64,000 nt of DNA from Cellulomonas chitinilytica (lineage in GTDB: Bacteria > Actinomycetota > Actinomycetes > Actinomycetales > Cellulomonadaceae): the NCBI RefSeq assembly GCF_016862675.1, contig NZ_BONK01000019.1:21917-85916 (forward strand), read 5' to 3'. Position numbers and translations under genes: made by a program. Below the pieces are notes generated by a model. That model did no database searches and was not told the DNA's origin. It worked only from the letters and a program-made list of their open reading frames with translations. This document shows positions 7,725 to 14,490 of this stretch, one piece after another (the first letter of the stretch is position 1; each line of letters begins with the position of its first letter).

Positions 7725-9068
7725 ATGGACGTCTCGTTCGTGCTCGAAGCGGTCGTCGTCCTCGCGGCGATCGTCATGGGGACGCGCTCCGGCGGCGTCG
7801 GGGTCGGTGTGTGGGGCGGCCTCGGCGTCGCCGTCCTCGTGTTCGTGTTCGGGGAGCGGCCCGGGGAGCCGCCGATCGACGCGCTGCTCATCATCCTGTC
7901 GGTCGTCACCGCCGCGTCGCTCATGCAGGCCGCGGGCGGCATCGACTGGATGGTGCAGGTGGCCGCCCGGGTCATCCAGGCCCACCCGCGGCAGATCACG
8001 GTCCTGGCACCGCTGACGGCGTTCGCGTTCTCCATCGGGTCCGGGACGGGCAACATCCTGTACCCGCTGCTGCCCGTCATCTACGACGTGTCGTACCGGA
8101 ACCACATCCGGCCGTCGCGGCCGCTCACCGTGTCCGTCGTGCAGTCCGGGATGGCGCTGGCCGCGTCCCCGGTGTCCGCGGCGATGGCCGCGATGCTCAC
8201 GCTGACCGACGTCGCGCCGTACGACTTCGGGCTCGCGCAGATCCTGTCCATCACGATCCCCGCGGCGCTCGCGGGCATCGTGGTGACCGCGCTCGTCGTG
8301 GGGCGGATGGGCAAGGACCTCGACGACGACCCGGAGATCCAGGAGCGGATCCGCTCCGGGGCGCTGCCCGACCCGGACGCCGCCGGTGAGACCGTCGAGC
8401 TGACCTCGACGACGGCCGGGCGCAACTCCGCGATCGTGTTCCTGCTGGGTGTCCTCGCGATCGTCGCGTTCGGGCTGTTCCCGGACCTGCGGCCGTCGTT
8501 CGCCGAGGAGGGCGGCGAGGCGGTGCCGATCGACATGACGACGACCATCGAGCTCGTCATGTTCACCGTCGGCGTGCTGATCATCCTCATCGGCCGGCCG
8601 AAGCTCAGCGAGGTGCCGAGCACGTCGGTGTTCAAGAGCGGTCTCGTCGCCGCGATCGCCCTGTTCGGCATCGCGTGGCTGACCGCGACGTTCATCGCGG
8701 CCCACGAGGAGTACATCGTCTCGACCGTCGGCGCCTGGGTCACCGACTGGCGGTTCATCTTCGCGGTGGCCGTGTTCCTCGTCGCGGCCCTCACCACCAG
8801 CCAGTCGACCGCCACCCGCACGATCGTGCCGATCGGCCTGGCCGTCGGGCTGTCGCCCGCGCTCGTCACCGGCATGTGGGCCGGTGCGCTCAACGGCATC
8901 TACACGCTGCCGGCCAACGGCACGCAGATCGCCGCCGCGAACTTCGACCTCACCGGGTCGACGAAGCTCGGCGGCAAGCTGCTCGACCACTCGTTCTTCG
9001 TCCCGATGCTCGTCATGAGCGCGGTGTCGATCGGCGTCGGCGCGCTCATCGCCGTCGTCCTGTACTGA
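7725..9068 (+). CDS. Dcu-family anaerobic C4-dicarboxylate transporter
   Basis: A 447-residue multi-pass membrane protein. The motif GSGTGNILYPLLPVI (around residue 108) and SGMALAASPVSAAMAAML match the DcuA/DcuB family, which exchanges fumarate, malate or aspartate for succinate under low oxygen. About ten hydrophobic segments are visible, with a charged central loop (GKDLDDDPEIQERIRSG), as in the family. ATG 7725 is chosen over an in-frame GTG at 7719 on spacing to CAGGG; either is possible. The next gene, an M20 dipeptidase, starts 20 bp downstream, suggesting co-transcription, perhaps to use peptide-derived aspartate. The substrate is inferred from family only. Confidence 0.8.
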   Translation: MDVSFVLEAVVVLAAIVMGTRSGGVGVGVWGGLGVAVLVFVFGERPGEPPIDALLIILSVVTAASLMQAAGGIDWMVQVAARVIQAHPRQITVLAPLTAFAFSIGSGTGNILYPLLPVIYDVSYRNHIRPSRPLTVSVVQSGMALAASPVSAAMAAMLTLTDVAPYDFGLAQILSITIPAALAGIVVTALVVGRMGKDLDDDPEIQERIRSGALPDPDAAGETVELTSTTAGRNSAIVFLLGVLAIVAFGLFPDLRPSFAEEGGEAVPIDMTTTIELVMFTVGVLIILIGRPKLSEVPSTSVFKSGLVAAIALFGIAWLTATFIAAHEEYIVSTVGAWVTDWRFIFAVAVFLVAALTTSQSTATRTIVPIGLAVGLSPALVTGMWAGALNGIYTLPANGTQIAAANFDLTGSTKLGGKLLDHSFFVPMLVMSAVSIGVGALIAVVLY

Positions 9069-9088
9069 TCCCTTCCTGGAGGTAGGCC

Positions 9089-10432
9089 GTGGATCCCACC
9101 GAGGCCAGCACCCGCGTCGCCGCCGTCCTGCCGGGGGTCCTCACGGACCTCGAGGAGCTCGTCGCGATCCCGTCGATCGCGTTCCCCGGCTACCCGCCCG
9201 AGCCCGTGCACGCGATGGCCGCCCGTACCCTCGAGCTGCTCCAGGAGGCCGGGTTCACGAACGCGTACCTCGCCGACGTGCCGCACGGGTACCCGCCGGT
9301 CGTCGGCGAGATCCCCGGCCCGCCCGGCTCCCCCGTCGTCACCCTGTACGCCCACTACGACGTGCAGCCCGCACCCCCGACGCAGGGCTGGACGACGGAC
9401 CCGTGGGTCGCGACCCGCCGCGACGACGGCCGTCTCTACGGGCGCGGCGCCGCCGACGACAAGGGCGGCCTCGCGATCCACCTCGCGACGCTGCGCGCGC
9501 TCGACGGGACACCGCCGTGCACGGTCAGGCTGGTCGTCGAGGGCATGGAGGAGACGAACAGCAACCTCGAGGAGTTCGTCGAGGCGCACCCCGAGCTGTT
9601 CCGGTGCGACCTGTTCGTCGTGTGCGACATGGGCAACCTGCGCGTCGGCGAGCCGTCGCTGACCGCGACGCTGCGCGGCGACGTCGCGTGCGTCGTCACC
9701 GTCTCCACGCTCTCGTTCCCGCTGCACTCGGGCGTGTTCGGCGGGCCGGCGCCCGACGCGATGATGGCCCTCGCGCGACTGCTCTCGTCGCTGCTCGACG
9801 ACGCCGGCGACGTCGCTGTCGAGGGCGTGACCCGGTTCGACTGGACCGGGGCCGAGCAGTCCGAGGACGAGTTCCGCGCCGGCGCCGGGCTGCTCCCCGG
9901 CGTGCGGACCGCCGGCACCGGCTCGATCTCGTCGCGGCTGTGGTCCCGGCCGTCCGTGTCGGCCATCGGCGTCGACATCACCTCGATCGAGGGCTCGTCG
10001 AACGTGCTGCACCCGTCGGCGCGCGCCAAGATCTGGATGCGCGTCCCGCCCGGCGCCGACCCGGCCGCCGAGCTCGACGCGCTCGTCCGGCACCTCGAGA
10101 CGCACGCGCCGTGGGGCGCGCAGGTCGTCGTCGAACGGACGAAGGCCGCCCCGCCCTTCACCGTCCCCACCGACGGGCCCGGGTACGCCGCCGCCCGGCG
10201 TGCGCTGCGCGCCGCGTACGGGACGGACGCCGGCGACGTCGGGTCCGGTGGGTCCATCCCGCTGCTCCAGACCCTCGCGTCCGTCTCGCCCGGGGCCGAG
10301 TTCGTGCTGTGGGGGCCCGAGGACGTCGCGCTGTCCCGGATCCACGCGTCCGACGAGAGCGTCGACCCGTCCGAGATCGAGCGGATGGCCGTCGCGCAGG
10401 TGCTGCTGCTGGAGGAGCTCGCGGCGGGCTGA
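9089..10432 (+). CDS. M20-family dipeptidase (metallopeptidase)
   Basis: A 447-residue enzyme from GTG 9089 behind GGAGGT. Metal-site motifs are present: YAHYDVQP (His89, Asp91), GRGAADDKGG (bridging Asp123), and EGMEETNS (Glu154 as base, Glu155 as ligand). Length and order match the ArgE/DapE/CPG2/carnosinase group, which cleaves dipeptides or acylated amino acids with two zinc ions. There is no signal peptide, so it acts in the cytoplasm. It follows the Dcu-type carrier by 20 bp. Exact substrate unknown. Confidence 0.85.
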   Translation: MDPTEASTRVAAVLPGVLTDLEELVAIPSIAFPGYPPEPVHAMAARTLELLQEAGFTNAYLADVPHGYPPVVGEIPGPPGSPVVTLYAHYDVQPAPPTQGWTTDPWVATRRDDGRLYGRGAADDKGGLAIHLATLRALDGTPPCTVRLVVEGMEETNSNLEEFVEAHPELFRCDLFVVCDMGNLRVGEPSLTATLRGDVACVVTVSTLSFPLHSGVFGGPAPDAMMALARLLSSLLDDAGDVAVEGVTRFDWTGAEQSEDEFRAGAGLLPGVRTAGTGSISSRLWSRPSVSAIGVDITSIEGSSNVLHPSARAKIWMRVPPGADPAAELDALVRHLETHAPWGAQVVVERTKAAPPFTVPTDGPGYAAARRALRAAYGTDAGDVGSGGSIPLLQTLASVSPGAEFVLWGPEDVALSRIHASDESVDPSEIERMAVAQVLLLEELAAG

Positions 10433-10475
10433 CGCGGTTCGTCGTCCGGCCCGTCCGGCTGGCTCCACCGTGGGC

Positions 10476-12068
10476 TCAGCCGAACGCCGCGCCCTCGATC
10501 GCGCTGTTCGGCGACGGGTCGGGCAGCCGCCGCATCCGCAACCCGTTGACGACCCCGGCGAGGCCGACCAGCAGCGGCACGAGCAGCGCGATCTGCAGCG
10601 CCCGCGGCCGCACGTCGGTGTTGATCTGCACGATCTCCGCGGCGACCTCCGGCGGCTCGTCGGCGAGCAGCTCGTTCAGCTGGGTGTTGCTCATGAGCTG
10701 GGCGTCGTCCTCCAGGACCGTCGCGACCTGCTCCTTCTGCGCGGCGTCGAGCACCGTGCTCGCGTTCGTCTGGTTCGTGAAGCCGAGGGACAGCGCGGCG
10801 AGCAGCAGCCCGCCCGCGAACGCCAGGCCGAACGACAGGCCGAACGACCCGGCCGCGGAGTTCACGCCCGCGGCCTCGCTCACGTGCTCCTCGTCGATGG
10901 GCGACAGCGTGTAGTTGTTGAGCTGCGACACCAGCAGGCCCAGGCCGGACCCGAGCACCACGAGCGGGATCGCCAGGTACCAGCCGGACGTCGCACGCGG
11001 CACCACGAGCAGCAGCCCCACGACACCGACGACCACCAGGACGAACCCCGTCAGGATGATGTCGGCCGGCCGCCGGTTGCCCGAGCGTTTCCCGGCGAGG
11101 ATGGCCAGGGCGAACATGCTGAGCGAGAGCGGTGCGAGCGAGAGGCCCGCCTCCATCGCGTCGTACTCCAGGACCATCTGCAGGAAGATCGGCAGCGTGA
11201 TCATCGCCGCGCCGAGGGTGATCTGCTGGAACATCTGCTGGGTCACGCCGATCCGGAACAGCGGCAGCCGGAACAGGTTCGGGTCGAGCAGCGCGGGCTT
11301 GCCGGCCCGCTTGCGGCGCACCAGCCACCGGGCGAGCCCGAACAGCGCGACCGCCCCGACGAGGATCAGCGCGCCGACGGCCTCGCCGCCCTCCTGCCAC
11401 ACGAGGATCCCGAGCACGACACCGCCCATGCCGAGCGCCGACAGCGCCGCGCCGACCAGGTCGATCTCCCGGGGACCGGTGTACGGGACGTCCTTCACGA
11501 GCCCGATGCCGATGAGCACGACCGCGATGATCGCGGCCTCCAGACCGAACGCCACCCGCCACGACAGGTACGTCGTGATCGCGCCGCCGAGCAGCGGGCC
11601 GATGGCCGCGGCGATCGCGGCGGACGCACCGACGAGCGCGTACACCCGGGTCTGGGCCGCGCCGGTGAAGTTGCCGTGGATGAGCGACTGCATCGACGGC
11701 AGCAGCAGCGACGCACCGAGCCCCCCGATGATCGCCCAGAAGATGATCACCGCCGTGAGGCTCTGCGCGAGCGTCATCGCGACGGCACCCGTCGCGTAGC
11801 CGAGCAGCCCCAGCACGTACGCGCGCTTGCGGCCCGCGAGGTCCCCGATCTTGCTGCCGATGAGGATGAACGCCGCGGAGACCAGCGCCTCCAGCGCGAT
11901 CGCCGACTGCACACCGCTCACGGTCGTGTCGAGGTCCCGCACCACCGCCGAGATCGACACGTTCATGAACGACGTGTCGACCACCAGCACGAACATCGCC
12001 ATGGCGAGCAGCACCGCGAGGCGCTTGTCGAGCGGGGCCTCCGTCGGGGGATGCGGTGCGTCGGCCAC
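10476..12068 (-). CDS. DHA2-type MFS multidrug/solute exporter
   Basis: A 530-residue membrane protein. I start it at GTG 12068 (GTG GCC GAC GCA), which has GGAG seven bases upstream; a longer frame runs upstream but encodes an Arg-rich, non-membrane stretch and overlaps the divergent promoter. The N-terminal pattern VDTSFMNVSISAVVRDL and the helix 2-3 loop GSKIGDLAGRKRAYV are typical of 14-helix EmrB/QacA exporters. A large loop near residues 420-460 (NASTVLDAAQKEQVATVL ...) lies between the last helices. It is divergent from an alpha/beta hydrolase, with palindrome site 4 between them. Substrate unknown. Confidence 0.85.
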   Translation of the reverse strand: MADAPHPPTEAPLDKRLAVLLAMAMFVLVVDTSFMNVSISAVVRDLDTTVSGVQSAIALEALVSAAFILIGSKIGDLAGRKRAYVLGLLGYATGAVAMTLAQSLTAVIIFWAIIGGLGASLLLPSMQSLIHGNFTGAAQTRVYALVGASAAIAAAIGPLLGGAITTYLSWRVAFGLEAAIIAVVLIGIGLVKDVPYTGPREIDLVGAALSALGMGGVVLGILVWQEGGEAVGALILVGAVALFGLARWLVRRKRAGKPALLDPNLFRLPLFRIGVTQQMFQQITLGAAMITLPIFLQMVLEYDAMEAGLSLAPLSLSMFALAILAGKRSGNRRPADIILTGFVLVVVGVVGLLLVVPRATSGWYLAIPLVVLGSGLGLLVSQLNNYTLSPIDEEHVSEAAGVNSAAGSFGLSFGLAFAGGLLLAALSLGFTNQTNASTVLDAAQKEQVATVLEDDAQLMSNTQLNELLADEPPEVAAEIVQINTDVRPRALQIALLVPLLVGLAGVVNGLRMRRLPDPSPNSAIEGAAFG

Positions 12069-12133
12069 GTCGTGCTCCGTCCGTGGGTCTGGTCCGATCC
12101 TGCCGAGCGTCCCGCCTGGCATCCCGAGGGGCG

Positions 12134-12150
12134 TCACCCGTTCCGGGTGG
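12134..12150. promoter_or_regulatory. Palindrome site 4 (between MFS exporter and alpha/beta hydrolase)
   Basis: TCACCCG TTC CGGGTGG in the divergent gap, centred about 45 bp before the hydrolase GTG and 72 bp before the exporter GTG, so it could control both. Confidence 0.5.
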
Positions 12151-12184
12151 TCCTGGCGGGGCGCGGCGCTGCGAGGATCGCGAC

Positions 12185-13012
12185 GTGGGGACCCTCGCCG
12201 CGGGTTGGACGGAGCGGACGGTCCGCGTCGGCGGCCGTCAGATGTTCGTGCGCACCAGCGCCGACGTGCCCGACGCGACACCGATCGTGCACGTGCACGG
12301 GTTCGCGATCTCCGGGACGTCCCTGCTGCCCACCGCGGAGCGGCTCACCGGCCGGGCGACCAACATCGTCCCCGACCTGCCGGGCTACGGCCGCAGCGAG
12401 CGCCCGGAGGCGACGCTCGGCATCTCGGCGCTCGCCGAGACCCTGCTGGAGTTCCTCGACGCGTCGTCGCTCGACAAGGTCGTGCTCGTCGGCAACTCCA
12501 TGGGCTGCCCGGTGATCCTCGACGTCGCGCACATCGCCCCCGACCGCGTGCAGGCCGTGGTCCTCGCCTCTCCCGCCGGCGGCGTCTGGAACCAGCCGCT
12601 GGGCCGGGGGCTCATGCAGCTCGCGCGCGACGCCGTGCGGGAGAGCCCCCGGATGGCGCGACTGGCGGTGCCCGACTACTTCAGGTTCGGGCCGCTCAAC
12701 GCGTTCCACCTGTTCAGCGAGCTCACGCGCTTCCCGTCGCAGGAACGCATCCTGCGGACCCCCGTGCCCACGCTCGCCGTCGTCGGGAGCCGCGACCCGC
12801 TCATGCCGCCGCCGTGGCGGGTCATGGAGGTCGCCCGGCTCGCCCCCGAGCACGTCACGCTCGCCGTCATCCAGGGCGCCGCGCACGCGATGAACTTCAG
12901 CCACCCCGGCGAGCTCGCGCACGTCATCGGGTCGTGGCTGGACGGCCGGGAGATCGTGGACAACCCCGACGAGCCGGGGATCTCCCGTGTCCTGCAGGTC
13001 CCCCGCTCCTGA
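12185..13012 (+). CDS. Alpha/beta-fold hydrolase
   Basis: A 275-residue protein from GTG 12185. It has the oxyanion motif HVHGF (36-40), nucleophile elbow GNSMG with Ser105, an acidic residue in GSRDPLMPP, and the catalytic His in GAAHAMNFSHPGE, so a complete triad. Length is normal for the epoxide-hydrolase/haloperoxidase-like group. There is no signal peptide, so it is cytoplasmic. Part of the palindrome-marked island. The substrate is not predictable. An in-frame ATG at 12242 would cut off the first strand, so the GTG is preferred. Confidence 0.85.
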   Translation: MGTLAAGWTERTVRVGGRQMFVRTSADVPDATPIVHVHGFAISGTSLLPTAERLTGRATNIVPDLPGYGRSERPEATLGISALAETLLEFLDASSLDKVVLVGNSMGCPVILDVAHIAPDRVQAVVLASPAGGVWNQPLGRGLMQLARDAVRESPRMARLAVPDYFRFGPLNAFHLFSELTRFPSQERILRTPVPTLAVVGSRDPLMPPPWRVMEVARLAPEHVTLAVIQGAAHAMNFSHPGELAHVIGSWLDGREIVDNPDEPGISRVLQVPRS

Positions 13013-13083
13013 CCAACTCGAGCCGCCGTCCCGCCCGCGCGGCCGCCTGGGCGCCTCTGACCTGCGGGGGCGTCGGGGCACGA

Positions 13084-13100
13084 CTACCCGCCACGGGTGA
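13084..13100. promoter_or_regulatory. Palindrome site 5 (upstream of the PLDc_N/SHOCT gene)
   Basis: CTACCCG CCA CGGGTGA, with the right half as in the other copies, centred about 88 bp before GTG 13178. Confidence 0.45.
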
Positions 13101-13177
13101 GGATCGCTCGGCCGTCGCGGGCCACGGTGGTGGCAGACGCCGGAGCCCTACCCGGCGCGGGCTTGAGGAGGCCGCTC

Positions 13178-13555
13178 GTGAACAGCTTCTGGGACTGGTT
13201 CTGGCTCATGGTGTGGTGGTTCGTGTTCTTCATGTATCTGATCCTGCTGTTCCAGATCTGCGCCGACCTCTTCCGCGACAAGGCGACCAGCGGGTGGGCG
13301 AAGGCGTTCTGGGTGATCGGGCTGATCGTCTTCCCGTTCCTGATCGCGCTGATCTACATCATCGCCAGGGGCAAGGGGATGGCCGAGCGGCAGACCGCGC
13401 AGATCGTCGAGTCGAAGGCGGCGACCGACGCCTACATCCGGCAGACGGCGAACGCGTCACCGGCGGCGGCGATCACCGAGGCGAAGAACCTGCTCGACGC
13501 CGGGGTCATCGACCAGGCCGAGTTCGCCCAGCTCAAGGCGAAGGCGCTCGCCTGA
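13178..13555 (+). CDS. Membrane protein with PLDc_N-like helices and C-terminal SHOCT domain
   Basis: A 125-residue protein from GTG 13178 behind GAGGAGG. Residues 1-60 hold two hydrophobic helices (FWLMVWWFVFFMYLILLFQI and AFWVIGLIVFPFLIALIYII) with the Trp/Phe-rich start typical of the phospholipase-D-nuclease N-terminal domain, a membrane anchor without catalytic activity. The tail (AITEAKNLLDAGVIDQAEFA) is a SHOCT motif. Such proteins are common in actinobacterial stress loci. A related SHOCT end is found in the gene at 7287. Confidence 0.82.
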   Translation: MNSFWDWFWLMVWWFVFFMYLILLFQICADLFRDKATSGWAKAFWVIGLIVFPFLIALIYIIARGKGMAERQTAQIVESKAATDAYIRQTANASPAAAITEAKNLLDAGVIDQAEFAQLKAKALA

Positions 13556-13558
13556 GCC

Positions 13559-13613
13559 GTCCGGGTCTCGGCGTCCGGGTCTCGGCGTCCGGGTCTCGGC
13601 GTCCGGGTCTCGC
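13559..13613 (+). repeat. Four tandem copies of a 14-bp repeat
   Basis: GTCCGGGTCTCGGC occurs at 13559, 13573 and 13587, with a fourth, one-base-shorter copy at 13601-13613. It runs from just after the stop codon of the SHOCT gene directly into the terminator stem. Recent slippage is likely; copy number may vary between strains. Confidence 0.9.
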
Positions 13614-13651
13614 TGAAGGGTTCGTCGCGTCAGGCGCGACGAACCCTTCAG
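13613..13651. terminator. Strong bidirectional terminator, 17-bp perfect stem
   Basis: CTGAAGGGTTCGTCGCG (13613-13629) pairs perfectly with 13635-13651 around loop TCAGG. Placed after the SHOCT membrane gene. It has no U-tract. Confidence 0.85.
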
Positions 13652-13707
13652 CATGTCGGCGTGCGAGGCGGCCGTCCGCGTCGGCGACCGGGCGCCGTCG
13701 GGAGGTC

Positions 13708-13761
13708 TTGAACGGAACGGATCATTCCGCTACGCTTCAACAGGCGGAACGATTCGTTCCG
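13708..13761 (+). promoter_or_regulatory. Sigma-70-like promoter with two phased operators
   Basis: TTGAAC (13708-13713), a 17-nt spacer and TACGCT (13731-13736) form a good promoter. The spacer carries the palindrome CGGAACGGATCATTCCG (13713-13729). A second copy, CGGAACGATTCGTTCCG, lies at 13745-13761 over the start region. Their centres are 32 bp apart, about three helix turns. This is typical of a TetR-type repressor binding as two dimers on one DNA face. No such regulator is adjacent. Confidence 0.7.
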
Positions 13762-13788
13762 TTCCGGACTTCGACCGAGGAGAGACCG

Positions 13789-14376
13789 ATGACCGCCACC
13801 ACCCTCTGGCCCGTCCTCGACCACGCGCACACGGCCCTGCGCAGCGTCCTCGCGGACCTCACCCCCGCCGACCTCGCCCGCCCGACGCCGTGCACCGAGT
13901 GGACCGTGACGCAGGTGCTGCAGCACGCCGCGGGAGACCAGCGCGCGTACGCCGCCGCCATCACCGGTCACGGCGGCCCGACGGAGAACCCGTTCGACCC
14001 GTCCGGCACGCTCGACGGCACGCCCACGGCGCTCGTCGAGCCCGCGCTCGTCGCGTCGGCCGACGCGTTCGCGACCGTCGCGGCCGACGCGCCCACCCCG
14101 ACCCCGCTGCCGCACGGCGCGCTGCCCGCACCCGTCGCCGCCGGGGCCGCGGCCCTCGACGCCGCCGTGCACGCCTGGGACGTCGCCGTCGCCACGGGCC
14201 GGCCCTCGCCGCTCGACGACGCGCTCGCCGCCGACCTGCTCCCCGTCGCCCGCGCGATCGTCGAGCCGCTGCGGCAGTACGGCGCGTACGCCGCCGCTCT
14301 CGACCCGGCGCCGGGCGACGGCCCGTCGGCCGAGCTGCTCCGCTACCTGGGCCGCGACCCCCGCTGGACGCCCTGA
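13789..14376 (+). CDS. TIGR03086-family protein (DinB-like, maleylpyruvate isomerase N-terminal fold)
   Basis: A 195-residue protein from ATG 13789 behind GAGGAGAGACC. The N-terminal LARPTPCTEWTVTQVLQHAAG (about 29-49) is the signature of the mycothiol-dependent/DinB-like metal-binding fold, with His46 as a likely ligand; the C-terminal half (AALDAAVHAWDVAVATGR) carries a second conserved His and matches TIGR03086. Such proteins may use mycothiol as cofactor, but no reaction is established for this subfamily. It stands alone between terminators, with the tightly controlled promoter described at 13708, so it is probably induced by a small molecule. Confidence 0.82.
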   Translation: MTATTLWPVLDHAHTALRSVLADLTPADLARPTPCTEWTVTQVLQHAAGDQRAYAAAITGHGGPTENPFDPSGTLDGTPTALVEPALVASADAFATVAADAPTPTPLPHGALPAPVAAGAAALDAAVHAWDVAVATGRPSPLDDALAADLLPVARAIVEPLRQYGAYAAALDPAPGDGPSAELLRYLGRDPRWTP

Positions 14377-14398
14377 CGGCTGACCCCGTCGACCGGAC

Positions 14399-14443
14399 GC
14401 AGCCGGGTCCGCGGCTTCCGGTCGGAGCCACGGACCCGGCTGC
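14399..14443. terminator. Convergent terminator hairpin A
   Basis: GCAGCCGGGTCCG (14399-14411) pairs with 14431-14443, a 13-bp stem with a partly self-pairing 19-nt loop. It lies between the convergent TIGR03086 and lyase genes. Confidence 0.75.
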
Positions 14444-14452
14444 CCCGTCGAC

Positions 14453-14482
14453 GGCTGAGCGGCGGGAGGTGACCGCTCAGCC
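14453..14482. terminator. Convergent terminator hairpin B
   Basis: GGCTGAGCGG (14453-14462) pairs with 14473-14482 across a 10-nt loop, nine bases before the lyase stop codon. Likely ends the minus-strand lyase transcript. Confidence 0.7.
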
Positions 14483-14490
14483 GCCGGTCC

